A stretch of DNA of 64,000 nucleotides, taken from NCBI GenBank assembly GCA_027493675.1, contig JAOSKI010000044.1, forward strand, positions 98,019 through 162,018. Reading direction: 5' to 3'. The DNA is from Microthrixaceae bacterium. Lineage in GTDB: Bacteria > Actinomycetota > Acidimicrobiia > Acidimicrobiales > Microtrichaceae. This document shows, piece after piece, positions 44,470 to 53,643 of this stretch. Numbering within the stretch: position 1 is the stretch's first letter; the number at the start of each line of letters is the position of its first letter. Position numbers and translations under genes: made by a program. Below the pieces are notes generated by a model, which worked only from the letters and a program-made list of their open reading frames with translations, was not told the DNA's origin and did no database searches.

Positions 44470-45656
44470 CTACAGCGCGACCCAGAACACGCTGGCGGGT
44501 GCACTCGCCAGATTGGTGAAGGAGAGCACCGACTCCTCGGTCACCATGAGGGCGTCATGTGCCCGCAGCACGGGAGTGGTCTCCCCCAGGTCCACCATGA
44601 CCAGCCCTTCGGCGCACAACACGAGCTCGGTCCCGTGGGTCGGCACCGGAACACCCCGGCTCTCCTCACCCTCGAGCTCCACCAGGTGGACCAGCGGACC
44701 GGTGACCGGATCGTCGAACAGCGCGGAGCCGCTTCGCGTGGGCCGGCGGTCCGGTCGGGCGATGAAGGGACCACGCCGGCGACCGGTGCCGAGCAGATCG
44801 TCCAGGCCGACCCCGAGCGCCTCCACCAGCGGCACCAGCGTGTCGAGTGAGAGTCCCCGACGACCGGTCTCGGCCTGGGAGACCGCCGCGGGTGTGACAT
44901 GGGCAAGCTCGGCCATCTGTGCCTGGGTGAGGTTGCGCTCGGCCCGTACCCGCTTGAGGCCCTCACCGAGGCGCCCCACGGCGTGCTCGCGCGAAGCCAC
45001 CGGCACCTCCCCGGTGAGATCCAGGTCGACCATTGCGCCCTGCAACCAGCTCGAGCGTCCCTCTGCCTTGAGCACCCGCAGGCGACCGTCGCGCAGTTCG
45101 AACACGCACTGCGCGACGCGGGTGACTCCTTCGGCGACCGTCGCTCCGACGAGCTCGCGGCTCCCGACCCAGTAGGCGATGGCTCCACGGTCGAACAGAT
45201 TCGGGCACGTGCGCCGGTAGAACTCGACGGTCGCTTCGGCGCCGAATCGCGCCATGAGGTCGTCGAGTGCCGTGACCACCACGCGGGCACCCTCTCCGAT
45301 GTCGTCCGCGAGGATCACCGACTCGAGATCCGCCATCGCGGCTTGGTCGATCCGGCTTGGTCCGATCCAGGTTGGTCCGATCCAGGTTGGCCCGATCCAC
45401 GCCCATCGGCCAACGTGTGGACCACGAGCTCCACGTCCGGGTCGGCCGGATGACCGCAGTCGGGCGGTGCACCCAGGCAGATGGTCCGGCGCACCGGAGT
45501 GCCGGGGGTGGCCTCACCGGCCGGTGGAGCCAGGAATGCGTCGAGCACGGGAACGAGATCGCCACGCTGCTCGGCCAGCCACACCACGTTGTCGCCCACT
45601 TCGAGACCACCCTCGATGAACTCGTCGAAGGTCGGAATTCCCGAAGTCTGCTTCAT
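44470..45656 (-). CDS. three-part regulator: RecA/KaiC-like domain, XRE helix-turn-helix, cupin (one frameshift)
   Basis: ATG 45656. The N-terminal RecA/KaiC-like domain has IPTFDEFIEGGLEVGDNVVW, as in the RAD55-type ATPases, but I see no good Walker A lysine. It continues past a repeat-bearing linker into LESVILADDIGEGARVVVTALD. Next is an XRE helix-turn-helix, NLTQAQMAELAHVTPAAVSQ, with SLDTLVPLVEALGVGLDDLL, then a C-terminal cupin, VPVPTHGTELVLCAEGLVMV. The frame breaks inside the 15-bp repeat array: restoring one base near 45348 joins both halves. About 395 residues. Ligand-sensing by the cupin and DNA binding by the XRE part are expected; the role of the RecA-like part is unknown. Confidence 0.72.
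45340..45399. repeat. 4 x 15-bp tandem repeat in the regulator's interdomain linker
   Basis: Units resemble GGTTGGTCCGATCCA and encode GSDQP/GSDQA pentapeptides on the minus strand. The first unit (45340-45354) lacks one C, which is exactly where the reading frame of the regulator is lost. Either the base is a sequencing error or the repeat is a phase-variable switch. Confidence 0.85.
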
Positions 45657-45964
45657 CCAGGGGTCCTCGCGCCGATGGAACCCCGTGAGCGGGATCCCGT
45701 ACAGAGCCATGCTAACATAAGCCTCGCTAATTCATTCAGCCTTCGACTACATCACTGGTATCATCCAGCGGAGCGTGCGGACACGATCCACCGGCCGACG
45801 ACGAACAGCCTCGACACGACGATCGCACCGACGAGGTCCCCCCTCACTTCCCCATCCCCATCTCCATCTCCGGCAAACCAGTGCAACCCAGTGCAACCCG
45901 GCACAGCACGGTGCAGGCGCATCGGGATCCTGGCAGGGCAGCCGAACGAACAAGGAAAGAGCAA
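45657..45964. other. 308-bp divergent intergenic region
   Basis: Between the three-part regulator (-) and the DksA-type gene (+). The regulator frame is open a further 54 bp, to ATG 45710. The rest shows an AT-richer stretch with TATCAT at about 45768 (possible -10), a CCCATCT-rich stretch, and two tandem copies of CCAGTGCAAC at 45878-45897. The ribosome site AAGGAAAG precedes ATG 45965. No gene is seen. Confidence 0.5.
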
Positions 45965-46350
45965 ATGGCAATGGACATCGCCGATCCGTCTCACACAGAT
46001 CCGCCCCAGACGGAAGGCCACGACGCCATCCGGGCGCAACTGATCGAGGAGCGTGACGACATCCTGGGATCGGTCAAGGCCCGTCACGGCGAGGTGGAGG
46101 ACGGCCCCACGGGCGTCTCCGATGGCTCCGGCGAGACGGAGCACCTGACGATCGCCGAGTTCAAGGAGCTCAGCCAGCACCTCGACCGGATGGCATCGGA
46201 GGCGCTCGCCGAGATCGAGGCCGCACTCGCCCGCCTGGACGACGGCACCTACGGCCTGTGTGTGGACTGCGCAGAGCAGATCAGCCCAGAGCGCCTCGAA
46301 GCTCTCCCCGCTGCGCGCGGTGCATGGACTGCCAGGCAAGGCAGGGTTGA
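45965..46350 (+). CDS. DksA/TraR C4 zinc-finger protein (frameshift in the zinc finger)
   Basis: Small regulator of the DksA/TraR family, which binds RNA polymerase in the secondary channel. ATG 45965 follows AAGGAAAG. Coiled-coil part: RAQLIEERDDILGSV and IAEFKELSQHLDRMAS. Zinc finger: LCVDCAEQISPERLEAL, then after a one-base shift near 46318 CMDCQARQG and stop at 46350. Length 127 residues, usual for the short actinobacterial type. The C4 finger is complete once the shift is repaired. Confidence 0.85.
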
Positions 46351-46427
46351 CCCGTCGGTAGGAGCGTCCGCCGACAGGCAGGCGACTCCGCCCGATGCAC
46401 GACTCCGCGGGCCGGTACGGTGCACCC

Positions 46428-47494
46428 ATGACCGCACTGAACGAACTCGTCACATGCAACGGTCCGGTCGCCACGGTGGTGATGAGCGCGCCGAGCGCCA
46501 TCGTCAACGCGGCGGAGCGGTTCGAGACCCACTGGCAACGCGCGTACAGGGAGCTCACAGCGAGCGATCTGGACCCTTCCGACCTGCGACGACTCGACGA
46601 GACGGCCTCCGGTCTCCATCACGGTGAGGGTTCCTCGGTGGTGCTCATCGGTTGCCCCGGCGCCGATGCGTTCGTCGAGTTCCTCGACGAGGAGGTCGGC
46701 AACGACCTGGTCGTGGTCGACACTCTGCCCCGGCTCGGAGCACTGCTCGAGAGCCGGCAGCGGTCGGTACCCCATGTGATCGTGGTGGCCGACCGGGCCG
46801 GCGCGGACATCGTGGCGATCGACGGCGGCTCGGTCGTGACCACGCTCGGGGTGGAGGGCGAGACGGAGTTCATCCACCGGGGTCACCCGGGCGGGTTCTC
46901 GCAACGTCGCTACCAGCAGCGCGCCGAGAACCTGTGGGAGTCCAACGCTGCGCAGACCGCCGAGGTCGTGGCCAAGGTGGCCCGGGACATCCGGGCCCGG
47001 CTGGTGGCGGTCGCCGGTGACGTGCGCGCGGTCGGCTTCCTCCGGGAGCACCTGCCGACCGACGTCGCTGCGTTGACACACGAACTGGACGGGCAGTCCG
47101 ACGATCTGATCGCCACCGAGACCAGGCACGCGACCGCAGACGTGGTGGCACGTGACACCCGCAAGGTCATGCGGGCACATCGTGACGCGTGCGGCACAGG
47201 CCGGGGGGCCGACGGCGCCCCTCAGACCACCGACGCCCTCTCGATCGGCCGCGTCGCCACCCTGTTGGTCCACGACGATCCTGCGGACGACCGCAGGGGC
47301 CTTGTCGACCTCGGCGGGACCTGGTGCTCCTCACGCGTGTCCGACGCGGCGGAGCCCCGCCCGGGGCGGAGGTGGCAGAGGCCCGCCTGGTCGACATCGT
47401 GGTCCGCGCCGCGTTGCGCAGTGACGCCGAGGTACGTTTCGTCCCCCGCCACGGTGGACCCGCAGAGGGCATCGGCGCGATCCTGCGTTGGTGA
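46428..47494 (+). CDS. Vms1/baeRF-type (Rv2629-like) peptidyl-tRNA hydrolase family protein (one frameshift)
   Basis: About 355 residues from ATG 46428. The central baeRF domain has VPHVIVVADRAGADIVAID, IHRGHPGGFSQRRYQQRAEN and WESNAAQTAEVVAKVAR, as in mycobacterial Rv2629 and its relatives, which are homologous to eukaryotic release factor eRF1 and the Vms1 stalled-ribosome factor. After a shift near 47340 it ends with DIVVRAALRSDAEVRFVPRH. Its stop overlaps the start of the ThrE-like exporter. A role in translation quality control or dormancy is likely from the family; the direct activity is inferred. Confidence 0.82.
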
Positions 47495-48854
47495 GGGACC
47501 CGAGGCCACTCCGAGCAGACGGCACCGGGCAGCCTCCCGATTCGCCGGGCGGACCTGCACCCGGGTCACCCGGACCCGGACCGGACGGCCCCGACGACAC
47601 CGGCGCGTTCGGCGATCGCGCACTGACGATGATGCAGGCAGGGCTGATCGTCGGTGAGGCGATGCTCCGTGCCCGGATCGCCACCACCGAGGTCGAGGCG
47701 GCCATCGGCCGGCTCAACCGTGGGTTCGGCTTCGACCGCATCGAGGTCACGGTCACGATGAGCGAGATCATCCTCGGCCTCGTCGATCCACGCCTCGATG
47801 CCCCCATGACCGTCGTAAAGGTGATCGATGTCAGCGAGATCCGCCTCGACCTCCTCGTGGAGTGCGAGGCGCTGCTGAACTGGGTCGAGGCCGGCCACGC
47901 GGACCTGGACATGACCGTGGCGGAGCTCCGTCGCATCGCGACGGCCCCGGCGTTGCGGCCGTGGTGGGCGGACTCGCTGTTCTACCTGCTGTGCGTCGCT
48001 GCATGGATCGTCTTCGTGGGTGGAGGGCCGATCGGTGCTCTCGTAGGCGTGATCGGAGCAGCGCTGATCCAGGCGCTCGTGGTCCCGCTCTCACGTACCC
48101 GTCTACCCGAGGCGTTCGCCACGGCCGCGTCGGCCGCGCTGGCCGTCGCCGCACCGGCGACCGCGGCGTACCTGGGGATACCGATCGCGATGACACCCGC
48201 GATCGTCGGCGGGCTGTTCCCGCTGCTTCCCGGGGGTGCCCTCGTGGCGAGCGTCACCGACGGTCTCTCAGGCGCCCCGTTGTCATCGATGGCGAAGGGA
48301 CTTCAGGCAACGGTCACCGCAGTGGCCGTGGCCCTCGGTGCGCTCGGGGCGCTGACGGTCGTGGACTCCCTCGACATCGTCACCACTGCCGATGGAGTGC
48401 GACACCGACGCTGATCGTCGGTGTCGCCGCGGCCGTGGCGGTCACCTCCCTCGCACTGTCTCGGTCCATGCCCCTGAAGCTCGCGCCCGGCACCGCGATC
48501 ATCGCGATCCTGGCCTGGTCGGTCATCACGATGATGCCGCCCACCACCGAGGGGTTCCCTATGGACAGCTTCGTCGCAGCGCTCACCGTCGGGGTGAGCG
48601 GCCAGGTCATCGCACGGATCGTGCGGACATCGGCCGGCCTCTACACCACGACCGCGGTGTACGTGCTGGTTCCCGGCTTCGCCACCTACCTTGCGATGGC
48701 CGCGTTCGCCGCGGGCGACACCGAAGTCGGGATCGACCTCCTCGTGCGGGCGTTGACGATCTCGGCGGCGATCGCGGCGGGCGTGACCCTCGGCGTGGCG
48801 CTAACCCGCAAGGTCCCGGTCCCCCGCACACGCAGTTCGCGCACAGCCGGGTAG
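47491..48854 (+). CDS. ThrE-type threonine/serine exporter family protein (one frameshift)
   Basis: GTG 47491 overlaps the upstream stop. A Pro-rich N-terminus is followed by the soluble ThrE domain (MMQAGLIVGEAMLRARIATTEVE, written here without its middle: MMQAGLIV and ARIATTEVEAAI), then about ten spans. IVGGLFPLLPGGALVASVTD holds the family's PLLPG motif. A break near 48395 is followed by VAAAVAVTSLALSRSMPLKL and ITMMPPTTEGFPMDSFVAA, with VLVPGFATYLAM near the end. About 455 residues. Exports small hydroxy amino acids in Corynebacterium; the substrate here is not fixed. Confidence 0.85.
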
Positions 48855-48886
48855 GTCGGCCTGGCGCCCGTCAGCGCCCGCACACG

Positions 48887-50252
48887 TCAGACCCACTTGC
48901 CCGGGTTGAGGATGTCGTGGGGATCCAGCGCGGCCTTGATCCGGCGGTTCAGCTCCATCACGTCGTCGCCGAGCTGTGCCTGCAGCAGGTGCGACTTGAG
49001 CATGCCCACCCCGTGCTCGCCGGTGATGGTCCCACCGAGCTCCAACGCGGCGTGCATCACGTCGTCGAACGCCGCGCGGGCGCGGTCCGTGGCATCGGGA
49101 TCAGCGTCGTCGTAGGTGACCAGCGGATGGAAGTTGCCGTCGCCCGCATGACCGATCACCGGGATCGAGGTCTCCCGCGCCTGTGCTGTGTGCTGGATCC
49201 GCGCGAGCAGCTCCGGTATGCGCGGCAGCGATACCCCCACATCCTCGATCAGCACCGTGCCACGCCGCTCCACGCATGGGATGGCCATGCGCCGGGCCGC
49301 CATCAACATGGCGCCCTCGTCGGGATCGGTGCTGCGGGCGACATAGGTGGCACCGGAGTCCTGGAAGTGGCGGCCGATCCGGTCCGCCTCGCCACCGCCG
49401 GCATCCGAGCTCGCGAGCAGCAGCGCCGCAGCGGTGCGGTCCAACCCCATGGGCGCCGCATCCTCGACCGCGTTGAGCGCCGCTTGGTCCATCAGCTCGA
49501 GCGCAGCAGGACGTTCGGCGGCCATCACAGCGGCCACCGCACGCCCCGCGTCGCCGAGCGAGCCGAAGCTGCCGACGATCACAGCCGATGCCGGCGGCGC
49601 GGGCCGCAGGCGCAGGGTCGCCTCGGTGATGACACCGAGGGTCCCCTCGGATCCCACGAAGAGGCTCGACAGGTCGTACCCGGCGACGTTCTTGACCGTG
49701 GTGCCGCCGAGGCGGACCGCCGGGCCGTCCGCCAGCACGACCTGCATGCCAAGGACGTAGTCGTCGGTAACCCCGTAGCGCACGCAACACAGCCCGCCGG
49801 CGTTGGTCGCGAGGTTGCCCCCGATCGAGCAGATCTCGAACGAGGAGGGATCCGGGGATACCACAGACCCTCCTCCGCCGCGGCCCGCTTGAGCTCGGCG
49901 TTGAGCACTCCTGGACCCACCGTGGCGGTCATGGCGGCCGCGTCCACGCGCAGCGCACGCATGGCCCCGGTCGACAGCACGATGCAGCCGTCGAGGGCCG
50001 TCGACCCACCCGACAACCCGGTCCCCGCACCGCGGGGCACCACCAGGGTCCTGTGCTGCGACGCTATGCGCATGACCGCCTGCACGCTCTCGACCCTGGC
50101 TGCTCTGACCACCACGAGGGGGTGCCCGGTACGACCGGGGTCGCCCTGTCGGCGACGAACGACATCATCACGTCCGCGTCGAGGATCACCTCGGAGGGTT
50201 CCAGGTACCCGAGCAGAGCATCTGCGATCCGTGAGGCCGTCGGTCCTGCCAT
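48887..50252 (-). CDS. glcD: GlcD-like FAD-linked oxidase (two frameshifts)
   Basis: Flavoenzyme of the glycolate oxidase GlcD / D-lactate dehydrogenase family, oxidising a 2-hydroxy acid. ATG 50252; PCMH-type FAD domain with VVPRGAGTGLSGGSTAL and EICSIGGNLATNAGGL; C-terminal domain with IPVIGHAGDGNFHPLV and the usual end GEHGVGMLKSHLL and HDILNPGKWV. Frames break near 50130 and 49865. About 455 residues, normal. No glcE or glcF beside it. With lldD elsewhere in the window, the organism seems able to oxidise both hydroxy-acid stereoisomers. Confidence 0.88.
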
Positions 50253-50344
50253 GTGGCCAGCTTCCCAGGATCGACACCCCCGACGAAACACCGAGGACGG
50301 GGGAATCGGCTGAACCCTGATCACGAGTGGGGCATACTGCGGTC

Positions 50345-51271
50345 ATGCGCATCGGGATCAATGGCTCCAGCCTCATCGCTCTCGCGAGCCCGCTGGAGGA
50401 GGTGGCCGCACACGCCGCCGAAGCCGAGCGCGACGGTTTCGCCCACTACTGGATGGCACAGCTGCTCTGGCCCGACGCGCTGACGGCGATCGCCGCGATC
50501 GGCGCCCGCACCACCACGATCCGCTTCGGCACCGCAGTGGTACCCACCTGGCCGCGGCATCCCCTCATGCTGGCCGCGCAGGCGCTCACCGTTTCCCACG
50601 TATTGGGCGGACGCCTGACCCTCGGCATCGGCCTGGCTCACGCCACGACGGTGCAGGACACCTTCGGGATGCCCTTCGACTCCCCTGCGGAGCACATGGC
50701 CGAATACCTCGACGTGCTCCTTCCGGCGATGGAGGTCCACGCCGTGGATGCCCGGGGCGAGCACTGGTCGGGGCACACCGACGGCTTCGGCGTACCGCCC
50801 GAGGTGGAAGCCCCGTCGGTGGTGCTCGCAGCCATGGGGCCCCGGATGCTGGAACTGGCCGGCAGCCGCACCGACGGTTCCGTCCTGTGGTTGTCGGGCC
50901 CACGCACCATCGAGACGAGGATCCGACCTGCGCTGCACGCCGCCGCACAGAAGGTGGGAAGGCCCGAGCCCCAGGTGGTGGCGAGCGTCCCGGTGTGCGT
51001 CACAGAGGACCGCGACAAGGTCCACGACATGGTGGCGACCGTGCTCGCCGGCTACAACGAACTGCCGTCCTACCGCAGCGTGATGGACACCGAGCACGCG
51101 GACGGCCCAGCCGACGTGTCCCTCATCGGCAGCGAGGCCGAGGTGCGTGCAGGCCTCGAATCCTTCGCATCCGCGGGCACCACGGAGTTCTCCGCGCTCG
51201 AGTTCCCCAGCGACGACCACGAGGCCGCCGCCACCCGCTCCCTGCTGCGGGAGTTCGACCGCGCAGGATGA
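50345..51271 (+). CDS. LLM-class (F420-type) oxidoreductase
   Basis: Intact, 308 residues from ATG 50345. Luciferase-like TIM barrel with FAHYWMAQLLWPDAL, IRFGTAVVPTWPRHPL, GRLTLGIGLAHATTV and the C-terminal EVRAGLESFASAGTTEFSA. The subgroup with GTAVxPTxxRHP motifs typically uses coenzyme F420, which fits an actinobacterium. Substrate unknown. It ends in a convergent hairpin shared with zur. Confidence 0.82.
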   Translation: MRIGINGSSLIALASPLEEVAAHAAEAERDGFAHYWMAQLLWPDALTAIAAIGARTTTIRFGTAVVPTWPRHPLMLAAQALTVSHVLGGRLTLGIGLAHATTVQDTFGMPFDSPAEHMAEYLDVLLPAMEVHAVDARGEHWSGHTDGFGVPPEVEAPSVVLAAMGPRMLELAGSRTDGSVLWLSGPRTIETRIRPALHAAAQKVGRPEPQVVASVPVCVTEDRDKVHDMVATVLAGYNELPSYRSVMDTEHADGPADVSLIGSEAEVRAGLESFASAGTTEFSALEFPSDDHEAAATRSLLREFDRAG

Positions 51272-51296
51272 CCCCTAACTCGGCCGGCGCCGTCCG

Positions 51297-51316
51297 CAGG
51301 CCCGGTCACGGGCCTG
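51297..51316. terminator. bidirectional terminator-like hairpin between LLM gene and zur
   Basis: CAGGCCCG (51297-51304), loop GTCA, CGGGCCTG (51309-51316): a perfect 8-bp GC-rich stem between convergent genes. No T-tract. Confidence 0.5.
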
Positions 51317-51320
51317 GTCA

Positions 51321-51791
51321 TCAACCTGGCGGACAGTCCTGGCAGGTCCCGATCACGTCGAGTTGGTGGTCCGCCGGGGCGAAGCGGCCTCGACGGGCCA
51401 TCTCCCGCAGGACAGCGTCGAGTTCGTCCTCGAAGGCCTCGGGCAACTCGAAGTCGGCGACGTTGCCGCACTCGGTGCACACCATGTGGTGGTGGTGACC
51501 GGAGATCTCCTGGGACAGCTCGTAACGGGCGAAGTCGTCGGTGGTGACGATCCGCTGCACGACTCCTGCCCGTTCCAGCAGCGCCAGGCTCCTGTAGGCC
51601 GAGCTCTGCACGACCGAGGTCGCGCGCTCGAGCACCTCGACGACGGTTAGGGGCTGGGGAGCACCACCGAGAGCGTCGACCACCGCCCGGCAGTTGGCGG
51701 TGTAGCGCCGGCCACTTCGGGCCATCTGCTCCCGCGCCACCTCGTGCACGTCGGTATCCCGCTGACTCACGCCAATACCCCGCTGGCTCAC
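51321..51791 (-). CDS. zur: Zur-type Fur-family repressor
   Basis: Fur-family metalloregulator, placed as Zur by its operon with znuC. About 155 residues. Winged helix: RYTANCRAVVDALGGAPQPL and SVVQSSAYRSLALLERAG; metal and dimer part: SQEISGHHHHMVCTECGNV (HHHH segment plus CxxC) and GTCQDCPPG (second CxxC). GTG 51791 begins 1 nt after the znuC stop, and GTG 51770 is an equally good start; both lie in a diverged 21-bp duplication of the start region. Expected to repress the zinc-uptake genes when zinc is plentiful. Confidence 0.88.
   Translation of the reverse strand: MSQRGIGVSQRDTDVHEVAREQMARSGRRYTANCRAVVDALGGAPQPLTVVEVLERATSVVQSSAYRSLALLERAGVVQRIVTTDDFARYELSQEISGHHHHMVCTECGNVADFELPEAFEDELDAVLREMARRGRFAPADHQLDVIGTCQDCPPG
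51750..51791. repeat. diverged 21-bp tandem duplication carrying both zur start codons
   Basis: Units 51750-51770 and 51771-51791 match at 16 of 21 positions. Read on the minus strand, each begins with a GTG followed by AGYCAGCGGG, so the duplication supplies two in-frame starts (residues VSQRGIG and VSQRDTD). Confidence 0.75.
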
Positions 51792-51792
51792 G

Positions 51793-52589
51793 TCAGTGCC
51801 CGTGCCCGTGGTGTGGGTCGTCCAGCACCACACCGCCGTCGTCGAGGTGCAGCACATTCCCTCCGAAGGCTTCACGCAGCGGGCCGGCGCTCAGCACTTC
51901 GCTGGGTGGCCCGAAAGCCACCTGGCGGGTCGCCAGGAGCAGCACGTTGTCCGCGCGTGCGGCGTCGTCGAGGTCATGGGTCGTGAAGACCACCGTGCGC
52001 CCGGCAGCCTTCTCCTGGTCGATCACCGCCGCGATGGTGCGGGCGGCGACCAGGTCCACCCCGGTTAGGGGTTCGTCCATCAACAGCAACTCCCCTCCTG
52101 CGCGAGCCCCTGCGCCACCAGCACCCTCTGGCGCTGTCCGCCCGAGAGCTCCTGGAGCTGGGACCACTCGAGATCACCGACCCCCACCCGGTCGAGTGCC
52201 GAATCGACTGCCGCGCGGTCCGCCTGGCCGCAACGCCTGACGAGTCCCAGGCGCGGATAGCGGGCCATCTGCACCGTGGAACGCACTGTCAGGGGAAGGG
52301 ATCTGTCGACATCGGTGCTCTGCAACACGAGCGCCACCCCACCCCTGCGGTTCCGGGCCGGCACATCGAGGGTCCCCGAACGCACCTCGTTCAGACCCGC
52401 CAGTGCCCCGAGCAACGTCGACTTGCCCGAGCCGTTGGGACCGATCACCGCCAGCGTCGACCCCACCGGGACCTCGAACGTGACGGAGTCCAGGGCTCGG
52501 TGCGAACCGTGGTGGACCGAGACGGCCTCGGCACGGATGGCCGTCGGTCCACCGGACACCCCTCCACGCGAGTCGATAGTGAGACTCAT
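51793..52589 (-). CDS. znuC: zinc ABC transporter ATPase ZnuC (one frameshift)
   Basis: ATPase of a metal-uptake ABC system, about 265 residues. Walker [18 protein letters not shown], signature QELSGGQRQRVLVAQGL, break near 52085, then Walker B ELLLMDEPLTGVDLV and H-loop VVFTTHDLDDAA. The C-terminus ends DPHHGHGH, a His-rich tail suggesting zinc binding. Start choices are ATG 52601, ATG 52589 and GTG 52559; the first two overlap the 5' end of the long znuA frame. It is followed by zur with one base between. Confidence 0.87.
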
Positions 52590-52602
52590 TCTCGTTATCA
52601 TA
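52585..52602. promoter_or_regulatory. candidate Zur box between znuC and znuA
   Basis: On the minus strand this reads ATGATAACGAGAATGAG. The left half, TGATAACG, fits the half-site of Fur/Zur operators (TGATAA..TTATCA type); the right half is weak. It lies between the divergent starts, if znuA begins within its repeat (52627-52663). Confidence 0.4.
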
Positions 52603-52626
52603 GCCGTCTTGATCTCTCCCCTGACA

Positions 52627-52680
52627 GTGCTCCCCGGGTTGCTGATGCTCCCCAGGTTGCTGATGCTCCCCGGATTGCTG
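52627..52680. repeat. 3 x 18-bp tandem repeat in the znuA signal peptide
   Basis: Units 52627-52644, 52645-52662 and 52663-52680 resemble ATGCTCCCCGGGTTGCTG and encode (V/M)LP(G/R)LL three times. Each unit begins with a possible start codon (GTG, ATG, ATG). Confidence 0.9.
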
Positions 52681-53587
52681 ATCCTCACCGTCGTAGCCGC
52701 CGGATGCTCCGACAACACCGCTGACACACAGGCGTCCACCGGCGACGGCCCGACCGTCGTGGTCACCACCGACATCCTCGGCGACGTGGTCTCCAACATG
52801 GTGGGTGACGACGCAGGTGTCGAGGTGCTGGTCCCCACAGGCACTCCTCCGCACGACTTCCAGCCCTCGGCCAGGCAGGCCGCCGCCATGCGTTCTGCGG
52901 ATGTCCTGGTGATCAACGGCGCAGGTCTGGAGGCAGGGCTGCTCGACACGATCACGGCTGCCGAATCCGATGGAATCCCCGTGTGCACCGCGATCGACGG
53001 AGTCGACACCCTCGATCTCGACGACCCTGACCACCCCTGATGGCCCTGCCGACGCCGAGGATGTGGACCCCCATTTCTTCACCGATCCGGCGCGCGTGGC
53101 CACCGCAGTGGAGCACCTTGCCGGCTGCATGGCCCGGGCAGTACCCGAGCTCGTCCGAACTGACCTGAGACAGAACGCCCGTGCCTACTCCGAGGAGCTC
53201 ACAGCGCTGGATGCGGAACTGGAGGACATCCTCGCTGTCGTGCCCGCGCAACGACGGGTGCTGGTGACCGACCACGAGGTGTTCGGCTACTTCGCCGACC
53301 GCTACGGGTTCGAGGTCCTCGGCACGATCATCCCGTCGACCAGCTCACAGGCCCAAGCCGATGCGGCGTCGCTGAGCGACCTGATCTCACTCGTAGAGGC
53401 CGAAGGGACGCCGGCGGTGTTCGTGTCCACGACGTCGTCGCCGAGACTCGCGGAATCGCTTGCCTCCCAGGTCGGTGACGTGGAGGTGGTCGAGCTCTTC
53501 AGCGAGACGCTCGGCCCCGACGGCGCCGACACATACACCGACATGATGCGAACCAACGCCCGACGGATCACAGACGCCCTCACATGA
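52645..53587 (+). CDS. znuA: zinc-binding lipoprotein ZnuA (one frameshift)
   Basis: Substrate-binding protein of the cluster A-I metal transporters. A signal peptide ends at a clear lipobox, LTVVAAGC. Ligand blocks are GTPPHDFQPSARQ, DPHFFTDPARV and VLVTDHEVFGYFADRYGF. The usual His-rich loop is replaced by an acidic one (DDPDHP and DAEDVDPH). The frame shifts near 53035 in a CCCC run. The start is uncertain: the frame is open to GTG 52579, but ATG 52645 leaves an operator in front of both genes. The stop overlaps a duplicated copy of the znuB start. Confidence 0.86.
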
Positions 53588-53643
53588 CCTGGCTGACCGC
53601 CCCATGACCTGGCTGACGGCCCCATGAGCTGGCTCACCAGTGC
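53584..53643 (+). repeat. 3 x 20-bp tandem repeat of the znuB start region
   Basis: Units 53584-53603, 53604-53623 and 53624-53643 begin ATGACCTGG, ATGACCTGG and ATGAGCTGG. Units 1 and 2 are decoy starts: unit 1 encodes MTWLTAP and then stops. Only unit 3 opens the long znuB frame. The znuA stop lies in the ATGA of unit 1. Confidence 0.9.

Noticed and set aside
45690..45735. Iron-box (DtxR/IdeR)-like sequence TTAGCGAGGCTTATGTTAGC upstream of the three-part regulator
   Set aside because: Only about half of the 19 consensus positions match and the symmetry is poor.
48392..50320. 642-codon plus-strand frame opposite glcD
   Set aside because: Antisense shadow of a GlcD-like gene with intact FAD motifs.
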